Assembly: GCA_031285265.1 (NCBI GenBank)
Contig: JAITWM010000047.1
Span: forward strand, 1 to 36,716
Length of the DNA: 36,716 nt
Origin: Lysobacteraceae bacterium
GTDB taxonomy: Bacteria; Pseudomonadota; Gammaproteobacteria; Xanthomonadales; Xanthomonadaceae
Reading direction: 5' to 3'
Positions 10,147 through 18,981 of this stretch are shown in pieces. The position numbers and the translations under genes were made by a program. The notes under the pieces were generated by a model. That model saw nothing but the letters and a program-made list of their open reading frames with translations. It was not told the origin of the DNA and made no database searches. The stretch's first letter is position 1; every line of letters begins with the position of its first letter.

Positions 10147-11091
10147 ATGTCATATCTGGAACTTGTCTTGCCGTGCACCGAAGCCGACCAGTCACGTTAT
10201 GAGCGTGCGTTGGAAGATGTCGGTGCGTTGTCGGTGACCCTGCTCGACGCGAATGCGGATACCGAAGACGAATGCGCGATATTGGAGCCTGGCGTCGGCG
10301 AAATGCCGTTATGGCACAGCTTGACACTGACGGCGCTATTCCCTGAGCAAATCGACGCTTTGGCATTATTGGCGGCATTGGAAGCATTCGATCCTGATCT
10401 GAATTGGTCGAATGCGAGCTTCCGCAAGCTGAAAGACCGGGACTGGACCCGCGTCTGGCTAGATCAATTCAAGCCGATGCGGTTCGGCGCACGCACCTGG
10501 GTGGTGCCCTGGGACCAACCGCTACCCGCCGACGCCGACCCATCCGTAGCCGCGATCATTCGGCTCGATCCAGGCTTGGCGTTCGGTTCCGGCACGCATC
10601 CAACCACATCGCTGTGTCTGAATTGGCTGGACGAACTTGCCGCACAAGGCATATTGCAGACGGCGCAGGTACTCGACTTCGGTTGCGGTTCCGGCATTCT
10701 CGCGCTGGCGGCGCTCAAACTCGGTGCGGCCGTGGCAATCGGTGTGGATAACGATCCGCAAGCGCTGATTGCCACAAGCGATAACGCCGAACGGAACGGC
10801 CTTGGCGATCGCCTGCGAGTTTACACGCCCGAAGATGCGCCTCACGTCCGTTACCCGGTGGTCGTAGCCAATATTCTCGCCTCGGCGCTCGACAGCTTGG
10901 CCGAAACCTTGGCAGAACGCACTCTGACCGGTGGCCGCATCGCGTTATCCGGCATCCTGCGCGGACAAGAACAAGAATTGCTGGCCCGGTATACTCCCTG
11001 GTTCGAGTCGCTGAATATCGCCACCGAAGAAGACTGGGTGCGAATCGATGGCATTCGCCGCTATCGTACATTGGATACGCCGTCACCCTAG
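10147..11091 (+). CDS. prmA: Ribosomal protein L11 methyltransferase PrmA
   Basis: A 314-residue SAM-dependent methyltransferase that trimethylates lysines and the N-terminus of ribosomal protein L11. The N-terminal L11-recognition domain begins [13 protein letters not shown]. The catalytic domain has [16 protein letters not shown] and the SAM-binding [19 protein letters not shown], then [11 protein letters not shown] chose ATG 10147 over an in-frame start at 10066 because family members begin with this beta strand and GGAG precedes it (about 12 bases away). It is followed after 44 bases by the DUF3426 gene, and probably shares a transcript with it. Confidence 0.95.
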   Translation: MSYLELVLPCTEADQSRYERALEDVGALSVTLLDANADTEDECAILEPGVGEMPLWHSLTLTALFPEQIDALALLAALEAFDPDLNWSNASFRKLKDRDWTRVWLDQFKPMRFGARTWVVPWDQPLPADADPSVAAIIRLDPGLAFGSGTHPTTSLCLNWLDELAAQGILQTAQVLDFGCGSGILALAALKLGAAVAIGVDNDPQALIATSDNAERNGLGDRLRVYTPEDAPHVRYPVVVANILASALDSLAETLAERTLTGGRIALSGILRGQEQELLARYTPWFESLNIATEEDWVRIDGIRRYRTLDTPSP

Positions 11092-11135
11092 ACCCGCCAA
11101 TCATTTCGTTCCCATCCGGATACCTGCACACTCCC

Positions 11136-11915
11136 ATGCCGTCGCACTGTCCAGACTGTCTGCATCCCCTTGAACGCGACCCGCAGACGCATGCCTTGCC
11201 TGCTGTCTGTTCCCGCTGCGGGAATCCTCTCGTAGATGCTGAAACGGACGATTCTTCAAGCGAGGATGCCGTACAGTCCGATATTGCCGCACTGCTTCAC
11301 GATACTGTCCCCGATCCCGGACCCGGCCCCGCTTCGATAGCCTCGGCCGTACACATGGACACCGATCCCCCTCCTGGAGATGCGCCGCCGACCGAACCCG
11401 GGCCGGTACCAACTGCTCCCGCCGCAACGTTGACGCTACCGGCACCCGCTCCGGTACGGCCTTTGGTATGGCAATGGCTGCTGGTGGCGGCATTGCTGCT
11501 GGCGCTGGCGCTGCAAGTGCTCGTTGCCGACCGCGCGCGCTGGGCCGGCGATCCGAAATGGCGCCCCGTATTGACCAGGCTGTGCAGCGTTTTGCACTGT
11601 TCGTTGCCGCCTTGGCGTGAACCAAGCGCCTTTTCCATGCTCGAGCGTGATGTCACCTCGCTTGCCGGTCATGCCGGTGTGCTGCATGTGCATGCCACCT
11701 TTCGGAACGACGCGCAATGGCCACAACCCTGGCCCGCATTACAGCTATCTTTGGCCGATGGCGATGGTCGCACCGTTGCCAGAACATTGCTTCCGCAGGA
11801 ATATCTGGGCCATCAACCCAACCAGGAACTCGCCGCTGGACAAAGCGCACAAATTTCTTTCTTTGTGCGTGAACCCGAGACAGGTGCCGTCTCCTTCATC
11901 TTTATATTCCGCTGA
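11136..11915 (+). CDS. DUF3426 zinc-ribbon membrane protein
   Basis: A 259-residue protein with an N-terminal zinc ribbon (CPDCLHPL...CSRCGNPL, two CxxC pairs within the first 31 residues), a Pro/Ala-rich linker, one transmembrane helix at about residues 108-128 (VWQWLLVAALLLALALQVLV) and a C-terminal DUF3426 domain ending in SFIFIFR. This architecture is common next to prmA and fis in beta- and gammaproteobacteria. Its function is not established. The ribbon should be cytoplasmic and the DUF3426 domain periplasmic. No clear ribosome-binding site precedes ATG 11136. The 230 bases before fis hold no gene that I can support. Confidence 0.85.
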   Translation: MPSHCPDCLHPLERDPQTHALPAVCSRCGNPLVDAETDDSSSEDAVQSDIAALLHDTVPDPGPGPASIASAVHMDTDPPPGDAPPTEPGPVPTAPAATLTLPAPAPVRPLVWQWLLVAALLLALALQVLVADRARWAGDPKWRPVLTRLCSVLHCSLPPWREPSAFSMLERDVTSLAGHAGVLHVHATFRNDAQWPQPWPALQLSLADGDGRTVARTLLPQEYLGHQPNQELAAGQSAQISFFVREPETGAVSFIFIFR

Positions 11916-12146
11916 TTTGCCGCTTTCCTCGCATGCATCGGTTCCACACGCGTTTGGCCGCGCTCGTCCACACTCCGTATTCATCCTGCTTTCGCCGAAA
12001 CGGAAATCGCATATGCCGCCCGGCATGCGGGAATACATCGAAACCGATCACTGCCACATGATCTTGATTCAGATCGTGGTAACGTCCCTAGGGCATTGCT
12101 AGACTTTTCCGCCGTTCCTTTTTGTACCGTCTATCCGGGCCGTAAC

Positions 12147-12431
12147 GTGTCAGCGCAAAGTACCAGTCACCGCCCCAATAGCGGCCATCTCTCATCCAAA
12201 TCACCATTGCGCGAACATATCGCACAAGCCGTACGGCGGTACTTGCGCGACCTGGATGGATCCGATGCCGACGATGTCTACGAAATCGTACTCCGAGAAA
12301 TGGAGATACCTCTATTTATAGAGGTATTGAATCATTGCGAGGGAAATCAGAGCCGTGCGGCGGCAATGCTCGGCATCCATCGCGCCACTCTCCGTAAGAA
12401 ACTGCGCGATTACGGCATCGTTCTGGATTGA
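12147..12431 (+). CDS. fis: Fis-family nucleoid-associated regulator
   Basis: A 94-residue small DNA-bending protein. The C-terminal half is the Fis helix-turn-helix: [31 protein letters not shown]. The upstream [26 protein letters not shown] matches the dimerisation helices. No ATG is available in the right place, so I use GTG 12147. A TTG at 12096 would add 17 residues unlike Fis. In enterobacteria fis is co-transcribed with dusB. Here no dusB lies upstream, and prmA plus DUF3426 take that position. In growing cells Fis adjusts rRNA promoters and chromosome topology. Confidence 0.88.
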   Translation: MSAQSTSHRPNSGHLSSKSPLREHIAQAVRRYLRDLDGSDADDVYEIVLREMEIPLFIEVLNHCEGNQSRAAAMLGIHRATLRKKLRDYGIVLD

Positions 12432-12466
12432 CGCGATTCCTGGTCATACTCGCCCAGCGGTTTTTT
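12432..12466 (+). terminator. Possible weak terminator after fis
   Basis: A short CTGG/CCAG stem (12440-12443, 12454-12457) ends three bases before a run of six T (12461-12466). The T run and the position just after the fis stop argue for termination, while the short stem argues against it. Confidence 0.3.
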
Positions 12467-12676
12467 CGATGCTCTATCCGACTACGACGATCGATGCCGA
12501 GCGCCGGCTTATTTCGTAGCATGTGCCATCGTTTATCAAACAGTTGAAAGCGTCATGCGTCCAGTATGATCCCACCACAGGAATCGACCGAATCCGTACC
12601 GGCAATAGTTACTCGGTCAGATCGGCCAGACGATATCCGATCAACATTAAAGAGCCGCTTTCCTTCAATATCGCCA

Positions 12677-12748
12677 CGAGTTACTAATACCGATTCATCG
12701 ACGGCATCCGTCCACAGCGGTGACTACCACGGAAAACTCTAATGGAAA
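12677..12748 (+). pseudogene. Possible decayed PilY1 propeller fragment
   Basis: Reading on plus from 12677, the peptide contains TD-x5-VHSGDYHGKL, then an in-frame TAA, then WK. The intact pilY1 nearby has TD-x5-VYAGDQNGAV directly followed by WK, with the same spacing apart from the stop. That motif (V-x-[AS]-G-D-x-x-G-x-[LV]-W-K) is a hallmark of the PilY1 C-terminal propeller. The match is only about 24 codons and I found it by eye, so it may be coincidence. Confidence 0.3.
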
Positions 12749-12821
12749 CCGGTCTACCAGCTCGAATAACGTCCGCCGTGCCACATGAGCGGATATGACT
12801 GCCAGTTTGAATATCGGCTAA

Positions 12822-12873
12822 CGGTTGCCGTAGACGCCTATCGCTTCCGCGAATCTACGCTCTACGGCAACCG
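12822..12873. repeat. 13-base perfect inverted repeat downstream of pilE
   Basis: Arms cggttgccgtaga and tctacggcaaccg, separated by 26 bases. It lies 75-126 bases past the pilE stop. Neither side has a T tract, so a simple intrinsic terminator is unlikely. It may be a 3' stabilising hairpin of the pilin operon mRNA or a protein-binding site. Confidence 0.55.
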
Positions 12874-12947
12874 CCACACATCATCCCACGCGAAACTACT
12901 TGTTCCTTTACTCGCACACGCACCGCCAGCCTACTAAGACCACGACA

Positions 12948-13394
12948 TCACCAACATTGGTTGAAATCGCCGCTACTGTTCGTTTTCACGTTCGCCTGAT
13001 TGATCGTCAGTGTTCCACACACATCGCTGGCTTGGCCGTTGATAGGCGTCGCAGTAATAGTGAACGAGGCAGTAGCGAGATTCCCGATAGCCAATTGGTA
13101 AAACGCAGTGGCCGCGTTTCTTTCTCTCGGAGAGAAGTTTGTCGGCAACGCGAATCCAACGAACGTATTGTTGGTCGTACGGAATCTCTCCGCTGCCTGG
13201 ACGTATTCAAGCATCTCTGCCTTGACTGCCGCACGGCGGGACTTGCGCGTACTGTCCTGATACATCGGCAAGGCAACCGCCGCCAGGACTGCGACAACAG
13301 CTATCACTATCAATAACTCGGTCAGCGTGAAACCTTTCACCGACCTCCGTTTGTGACTGCCGGTACGCGGCATACGTGGATTTAATCCAAACAT
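12948..13394 (-). CDS. pilE: Type IV minor pilin, PilE-like
   Basis: A 148-residue prepilin. The peptidase site is G21/F22 with Glu at +5 (KGFTLTELLIVIAVVAVLAAVALPMY), giving a 21-residue basic leader cut by PilD. Mature pilin should be about 127 residues, with two C-terminal cysteines (SDVCGT...FNQCW) that can close the D-loop. AGAGGGG upstream supports ATG 13394. It is the last gene of the fimT-pilV-pilW-pilX-pilY1-pilE operon, 17 bases after pilY1. By analogy with P. aeruginosa PilE it should sit in the pilus-tip priming complex, not form the main shaft. Confidence 0.9.
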   Translation of the reverse strand: MFGLNPRMPRTGSHKRRSVKGFTLTELLIVIAVVAVLAAVALPMYQDSTRKSRRAAVKAEMLEYVQAAERFRTTNNTFVGFALPTNFSPRERNAATAFYQLAIGNLATASFTITATPINGQASDVCGTLTINQANVKTNSSGDFNQCW

Positions 13395-13411
13395 CTATAT
13401 TCCCCTCTCAT

Positions 13412-16400
13412 CTATCGTACCTGCCGCCAGGACTGGCGACCGCAAGGACGCGGCATGAACAAAGGTTCCGAACCCGCCACTTGTATCACCATGGCACACT
13501 GGTTGTTCGCCAAGGCATCGATAATCTCGGCCTGAGTGGCCCCATCCGACAACGGAGACATGCGCGACGTCGCCAGTACACCGATATCCTTGACCGGCGC
13601 GGAACCGCTGGTGGTCAAACTGACACCGCCAACGCCGGCTCCCACCGTGGTGCCTGACATCGATCCTCTTCTGACCGACGACATCGAAGCGCCGCCATTG
13701 ATCGCACTTAGACCATACAACCGGTTGCTACCCGAGGCTCCGCAGCCATCCGAAGCAGATGGTTCGTAGGTTGTGAAGAACACTACACCGCTCTCGATGG
13801 CGGGAGTACCCACTGCGCGCTCGCCGTTTTGCAACAAAGTCGCTCCACTACTAACCGCCAAGTCCAAGTACCAGCCCAGCTTGCCCGCACCGATGATATT
13901 GGTAGTCACCATCCGCGCACCGTCGGCTACCGCTGTCATCTGCTGTGCTTGCAGCACCCCGCGGCCACTTACCGTCGTACCATCCTCTTTATCGAGAACA
14001 CCATAGAACGTCTGGATACTCTTGTCTTCGGGGTCGGTCTGGAACGAGAAGCTTCCGGTACCGAAATACAGCATTACGCCGCCACCTGCGCCCCTCGCCG
14101 CCACGAATCCGCCGGTAATGGCCTGACGGGCGCCCGATGGATTTTTTGCCACAAAGAGTGGCTGAGTGACGTTGGCAGGAGTGCGAAGATCGAACTTCCA
14201 CACCGCGCCATTCTGATCTCCCGCGTAGACCGTATCGGCGTAACCGTCGGTCCCCCGAACGTAGCTTCCGTTGTAGTTATAGCGGTCGACTACGACGATA
14301 TTTCCGAGACCATTCTGCGCCGGTAACGTACCATCGCTTTCGTTGGCCGTTATCGTCTCTACCACGCCGGTCACCGCATCCACGATGAACAACACCGCCT
14401 TACCGTCGACGCTGTTGTAACCATTCCCGAATATCACCTTCCAACTCACGATACCGTTACGATTGACAGGCACGATGACCGGCCGACCGAGTACATGGCC
14501 GATATTGTTCTTGATCACCATCCCATTATTGCTGGAAAGTACCGTATCACTGAGCTGATCGCTGATTTCCCACAATACCTTGCCGGCAGTCAAACTATTG
14601 GGGTTGGTGATATCCAATGCGAAGATGCTACGTCCGCCGGCTCCGGCCGTTCCGATCAACATGGTCCGCCACGCGCCGCTATAGACATCGCCGACAGTCA
14701 ACGGACCATCCACGAAATAACGGTGCTGGAAAATCTGATCCGCCCGGTTTGCGGGATTATAGGGAAACAGCAAATTACCCATATGTCCCAATGCCGTGCT
14801 CGGTATATATCCGAGCCTCTCGACGCCTGTCTCGCCGTCGAAGGCATGCAGCATCCCATCATTGGCTCCTACATATACCATGGTCCGTTGGCTAGCCTTC
14901 TTGTTGTCAAAGAACGCTTGATAGCCGAAATGATCCCGGTCGTAGGACAGTCCGTTGGGATTGCGCAATGACCGGTAACCGTAATCATCTTTACCTGCAA
15001 CGATTTTCGGCGTCGAATTGATGATGTCGCCCAATCGCGTCGTGCGCGTGCGCAACGTGCCGCCTTGATTCACTTGCTTGCTAATATCCCCGCGGAGGTA
15101 ATTGACGGCGTCGGGCAATGAAACGCCCAGGCTGGTCAGGTCGCCGTTCGTGCAATTGGCCAACGCATTGCTGCACAGTTCATTGACGGACGTGATGCCG
15201 ACGTTCGCTTTAAACTCCCGGACATCGGGAGCGACGCCGCTGGGATTGGCCCGCGCCACCAGGATATTGCGCGCATCAGCAGCCGGAATAAGATTGCTGG
15301 CATCGCCGCCCCCTGGCCAGGCATTGACCGTAACCAGCACGCCATTCTGTATTTCCGGGCGTCTTGCTACCAATCTGCTGTACCAATCCGTACCGTTGTT
15401 TTCGGAGGCGTAGCTTGGGTCGAGGAGCAACGAATTGGACGAATCGCTGACGCGCGAGCCGCTGACTGCGATCGTACCCGACTGTCCGCTCCCCGTGCCG
15501 AAGGCCGCGAGAACACGGCGCATTGCATCCGTCACATCCTGCGGGGTCTGCGCATTGATGAACTCGCCACGGGCGTTGATCGTCGCGTGCCAGATCTCAT
15601 CGATGACGACGCCCCCTTCCTGAGTGGTCGGATTTCCAAGACTATTCCAATTGGGCGGATTGGCATACGGATCGTTCGTGGCAGCATGGTTGACTCCGTA
15701 TATCGCGCCCTTGACACCCAGCGTAATGCCGTAGAAATTCATGTGCAGATCACGCTGGCAATCCAGCCTGAGGCGATTCGGATCGTTGGTAGCCAGCGTA
15801 TCGCACTGTTCCGGCACCGGAACTTTTCCGGTCGGGAAATCGCCGCCGGTCCGTAACGGCACAAAGCCATTCTGCGCCCGCGGAGTGAAGTAATAGCGCG
15901 CCGCGATATCGGCCATCGTGCCGCCAAAGTTATCCGCGAACGGCGATCCCATTGCAAGATCGAAATTGGTCGTCCACGGAGTTCCCGTATTGCTATAGCC
16001 GTCCGTAAACAGCATGCCCGCATTCTTCTGGCAGGAGCGCAGTACCGGCGCAGCAGCATCCGTACGCAAGAACTGCTGTCCCACATAGTCGACCGCGGCT
16101 CTGTTCGGCGTACCGCCGCTGGGCCCCAACGTCATCATGGAGGTATACAGCGACGCCTTCTGCGTATCATCCGTCAGGTCGCGCATCGTGACGTTGCCGA
16201 CCAGGTTGTTGATCGTGGCGTAGCCGACGCGCATATTCTTGACATCGGAAAACGCATACGTCATCGAGCCGACCATCGCTATCAACCGGCTCCGGTGGTA
16301 CTGGAACCAGTTGGCGAAGTTCTGCATATCCGCCGTGTACCGGCCGCCATCCGTATAGTTTTCAGGCTTTATCTCATAGCGCCGCAGATTACAGGTCGGG

Positions 16401-17251
16401 CCGCAGGCGCCCGCAATGACCGGCCGGTTGGCATTGTCCGTCTTATACCCGGCCGGCGCCGGATCATTCTCAGGCAGGTAAAACGTCGCCGGATAGTATT
16501 CGATCGCATACATCGTGTTGCCCGTGCTGATCCCCGCCGCAGGCGCGGTTGACCACGCTGTCCCTGTGGCGTAGCGCACTCCGCTCGGAATCCGCATCCC
16601 CGACCGGAACGGAAATTTGTCGTGTCTTCCCGTTCTGGCACGCAGCTGGGTCAGGTCGAAGATATGTGCGGAGTTGTAGAACCCGGCGCGCGGCTCCACT
16701 CTGGCTGCCGTCGGCGTCGCCTGCGGCCACTTGCTGCCATCGGCCCTGAGCCAAGGCTCGTACGTTACCGTCGGATTGTAATAGCTGTTGTTGTACGCGG
16801 GAGAACGCGCAAACCCGAATATATCGATCGGCGGAATCGCCCGGCCCGGGTAATAGGATTGGTTATAGCGATCAGCCGCTGTGTCGCTATTATCGGTGCC
16901 ATAAGGAAACAGATACAGGTAACAGTCATTGCTACCTACATAGGTGCCTGTGCCGTCGCATTGGGCACTGGCATTAAAAAAGACGCCGTTACTGGAGAAG
17001 AAACTGCTCCCCGACCATTGCAGCCGACCATCGCCGCCGGAGAATATCCGTTCGAACGTCATCGAGTTGGAGTCATCGACCATCATGATGAAGGACGATG
17101 GCACCCGGTCTTCGACATTCAACGGCGACTGCGCCAACGGCAAACCGCCGCTACCCTGCCGGGCGTTGGCATGGATCCAATAGCCCACCGCTCCCAATGC
17201 AAGCATGGCGGAAGCCGTTATATAAAATGTACGACGAGAGACAAAGACCAT
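13412..17251 (-). CDS. pilY1: PilY1-type pilus tip adhesin / assembly factor
   Basis: A 1279-residue secreted protein that caps the type IV pilus, counters PilT-driven retraction and can act as adhesin and surface sensor. An N-terminal hydrophobic segment (about residues 8-25) serves as signal. A von Willebrand A-like domain starts near residue 52, with a MIDAS-type DxSxS at residues 59-63 (DDSNS). The C-terminal PilY1 beta-propeller includes MVYVGANDGMLHAFDGETG and TVYAGDQNGAVWKFDL. The calcium loop normally preceding this last motif is degenerate (residues 989-1006). Start ATG 17251 is preceded by GAGG at good spacing, 10 bases after pilX. It is much longer than its pilin neighbours, as usual for this operon. 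Confidence 0.93.
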   Translation of the reverse strand: MVFVSRRTFYITASAMLALGAVGYWIHANARQGSGGLPLAQSPLNVEDRVPSSFIMMVDDSNSMTFERIFSGGDGRLQWSGSSFFSSNGVFFNASAQCDGTGTYVGSNDCYLYLFPYGTDNSDTAADRYNQSYYPGRAIPPIDIFGFARSPAYNNSYYNPTVTYEPWLRADGSKWPQATPTAARVEPRAGFYNSAHIFDLTQLRARTGRHDKFPFRSGMRIPSGVRYATGTAWSTAPAAGISTGNTMYAIEYYPATFYLPENDPAPAGYKTDNANRPVIAGACGPTCNLRRYEIKPENYTDGGRYTADMQNFANWFQYHRSRLIAMVGSMTYAFSDVKNMRVGYATINNLVGNVTMRDLTDDTQKASLYTSMMTLGPSGGTPNRAAVDYVGQQFLRTDAAAPVLRSCQKNAGMLFTDGYSNTGTPWTTNFDLAMGSPFADNFGGTMADIAARYYFTPRAQNGFVPLRTGGDFPTGKVPVPEQCDTLATNDPNRLRLDCQRDLHMNFYGITLGVKGAIYGVNHAATNDPYANPPNWNSLGNPTTQEGGVVIDEIWHATINARGEFINAQTPQDVTDAMRRVLAAFGTGSGQSGTIAVSGSRVSDSSNSLLLDPSYASENNGTDWYSRLVARRPEIQNGVLVTVNAWPGGGDASNLIPAADARNILVARANPSGVAPDVREFKANVGITSVNELCSNALANCTNGDLTSLGVSLPDAVNYLRGDISKQVNQGGTLRTRTTRLGDIINSTPKIVAGKDDYGYRSLRNPNGLSYDRDHFGYQAFFDNKKASQRTMVYVGANDGMLHAFDGETGVERLGYIPSTALGHMGNLLFPYNPANRADQIFQHRYFVDGPLTVGDVYSGAWRTMLIGTAGAGGRSIFALDITNPNSLTAGKVLWEISDQLSDTVLSSNNGMVIKNNIGHVLGRPVIVPVNRNGIVSWKVIFGNGYNSVDGKAVLFIVDAVTGVVETITANESDGTLPAQNGLGNIVVVDRYNYNGSYVRGTDGYADTVYAGDQNGAVWKFDLRTPANVTQPLFVAKNPSGARQAITGGFVAARGAGGGVMLYFGTGSFSFQTDPEDKSIQTFYGVLDKEDGTTVSGRGVLQAQQMTAVADGARMVTTNIIGAGKLGWYLDLAVSSGATLLQNGERAVGTPAIESGVVFFTTYEPSASDGCGASGSNRLYGLSAINGGASMSSVRRGSMSGTTVGAGVGGVSLTTSGSAPVKDIGVLATSRMSPLSDGATQAEIIDALANNQCAMVIQVAGSEPLFMPRPCGRQSWRQVR

Positions 17252-17261
17252 GTCGGAATCC

Positions 17262-17777
17262 TCAAGGTCTGAAAATGGTATCTATGACGGCATCAGCCGT
17301 CGGATTGGCATCGAAGTCGGTACCGTATGCGGTGATCTGAAAAACGGGATTGGCAGTTTCGCTTTCCGGCCCCAGCCCCATACCGATATTGGCGTTTCCA
17401 GTAACACACTTCCCGATCGCGCGCGCCGAGAAACGGCCCGCCGTATCGCTCATAGCACGCTCCTCGGCCCATAGAGTCGCGTCGAAACCTTTCTCGCACA
17501 GCTCTTCGATTTCCGCGGGAGTACAACTGCCGGCCGCGGCATCGTTCACGACCGATTCCACATAGCATTCCACGGCGCGCGCCGCTGCATCCGCATTCTG
17601 GAAGGCGAACGTGGAATTGCGATAGTTGGCGGACATCCTTTCCTGTATTCCCGCCATTTGCATTCCAACGACGCCGATCAGCGACAACAGGAGCAGCATG
17701 ATCAGCGCGATATATAAGACCACGCCCTCCTGCGAAGACCTGGACCGGATAAATGCATGGACTGGATAGCTTGACAT
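17262..17777 (-). CDS. pilX: Type IV minor pilin PilX
   Basis: A 171-residue PilX-type prepilin. The cleavage site is G18/V19, followed by the hydrophobic helix VVLYIALIMLLLLSLIGVVG. Position +5 is Ile, not Glu, as usual for PilX/GspK-like tip pilins. The sequence ERMSANYRNSTFAFQNADAAARAVE is characteristic. I chose ATG 17777, 13 bases past the pilW stop with AGG upstream, over 17834, which would overlap pilW by 44 bases and add an odd 19-residue leader. It works with PilV, PilW and PilY1 at the pilus tip. Confidence 0.88.
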   Translation of the reverse strand: MSSYPVHAFIRSRSSQEGVVLYIALIMLLLLSLIGVVGMQMAGIQERMSANYRNSTFAFQNADAAARAVECYVESVVNDAAAGSCTPAEIEELCEKGFDATLWAEERAMSDTAGRFSARAIGKCVTGNANIGMGLGPESETANPVFQITAYGTDFDANPTADAVIDTIFRP

Positions 17778-17790
17778 GATCGAATACCTA

Positions 17791-18981
17791 TCAGTTTCCA
17801 AAAAGGCGGTTGCGTAACGCCACCGTGTTTTCATAAACGGCCCGATAACGGCCGTCTGCCGGAGGGACCGTATATGTCGTTCCCAATGCGCGTAACGCAG
17901 GCGGCCCTCCAGCCCCTCCCGCTGCCGGCGTCCCTGCCCGCTCTGGACTACGTACGAGCAATCCCACTTTCACAACGCCGATACGTCTTAGGTCCTGCTC
18001 GGTGGCCGGCGCTACGCGGTAATCGGTGATGAAGCCGTTCAAATTATCCACAGCCCCCCCGGAATCTAGGCCGTAAAGCAGTTGGATGTTTTCGACTCCC
18101 TCGACCAGCGCTTCGGGTTGTCCGGCGGCAAGAGCGGTCCCCGACCCGGGGGCGGCAGCGAACCGTGCACGGTATAGTGTAGGTTCTCTGGTAATAGGCG
18201 AGTTCGCAACATAATAAGCAACCGCCTCCGCGCGATAGAGCATCGTCTGCCCCACGAACTCCGCGCTATAACGATTAACGAATTGCGGCATGGAGGTATT
18301 GAGTCCGCCTCCCGCAACTTGGATCACGCCCGCTGCCGGGGCCGTGCCGGCAGCCTGGAAGATATCCGCAAATACGCAATCGGACACACCGAATAATCCA
18401 GGATTGGCAATCCCATCCTGCGTCAAAATATTCCACCGGGCAGGATCGATCGTAATCTGGTCAGCAGCGATCGCCTGAACAGGAATCCCCTGCGGATTCA
18501 GGTATTTCATGACGATGATGTCGCTTCCAGCATTCGGCGCGGGACTGAGACTGGTCAAATACCCTGGTAACGCGGGACTCCAGCCGGCCGTAGGTGCCGC
18601 CAAGTTGACGGTATTGCCCGGAGCCGTGCCATTGGCTTCATACGCCTGGATCGAAATCGCAAAGTTCAGCGGTCCGTTCGCAGCATTGAGGTGCGATACC
18701 AGAGTATTGTTACTCTGCAGCAGCGCCTGGTCGTTGACGCATCCGAAATGCCCTCCCATCCGGATGTCACGCAGCATGAAATCCATCGCGAAACGACTGT
18801 CTTCTTGAGCGCGCGAGACGCCTTCCGACAAGCGATAAGCCGCCCTGGAAGCAATGAAAACTTGCACCAGCCCCAGCATCAGCACCGACCCGATTGCCAA
18901 CGCGACCATCAGTTCGATGATGGAAAACCCGCCTGCTATACGACGGCGCGACCGCCATTGCCCTGTCATCTGCCTTTTCAT
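17791..18981 (-). CDS. pilW: Type IV minor pilin PilW
   Basis: A 396-residue prepilin with leader cleavage at G18/F19 and Glu at +5 (GGFSIIELMVALAIGSVLMLGL). The large globular domain is typical of PilW, which is much bigger than the other minor pilins. The YRLSEGVSRAQEDSRFAMDFMLRDIRMGGHFGC region matches the family's post-helix segment. Its start overlaps the pilV stop by 4 bases (ATGA), implying translational coupling. A glycine/proline-rich stretch lies near residues 350-365. Confidence 0.92.
   Translation of the reverse strand: MKRQMTGQWRSRRRIAGGFSIIELMVALAIGSVLMLGLVQVFIASRAAYRLSEGVSRAQEDSRFAMDFMLRDIRMGGHFGCVNDQALLQSNNTLVSHLNAANGPLNFAISIQAYEANGTAPGNTVNLAAPTAGWSPALPGYLTSLSPAPNAGSDIIVMKYLNPQGIPVQAIAADQITIDPARWNILTQDGIANPGLFGVSDCVFADIFQAAGTAPAAGVIQVAGGGLNTSMPQFVNRYSAEFVGQTMLYRAEAVAYYVANSPITREPTLYRARFAAAPGSGTALAAGQPEALVEGVENIQLLYGLDSGGAVDNLNGFITDYRVAPATEQDLRRIGVVKVGLLVRSPERAGTPAAGGAGGPPALRALGTTYTVPPADGRYRAVYENTVALRNRLFGN

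Larger units (their letters stand above)
12467..12947. other. Non-coding stretch between fis and pilE
   Basis: No intact gene. It contains a possible decayed PilY1-like fragment (about 12677-12748, plus strand) and a 13-base perfect inverted repeat (12822-12834 and 12861-12873). Reading frames on both strands look partly protein-like but are broken by stops, as expected of old gene debris. Confidence 0.5.

Noticed and set aside
12556..12720. A minus-strand reading frame of about 50 codons in the fis-pilE gap (ending GGIILDA)
   Set aside because: It looks somewhat protein-like, but it lacks a good start, is closed by a stop just upstream and matches no family. It overlaps the PilY1-like relic on the other strand, and both cannot be coding.
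17262..17777. PilX lacking the conserved Glu at +5 as a defective pilin
   Set aside because: PilX and GspK-type tip pilins normally lack Glu5, so this is expected.
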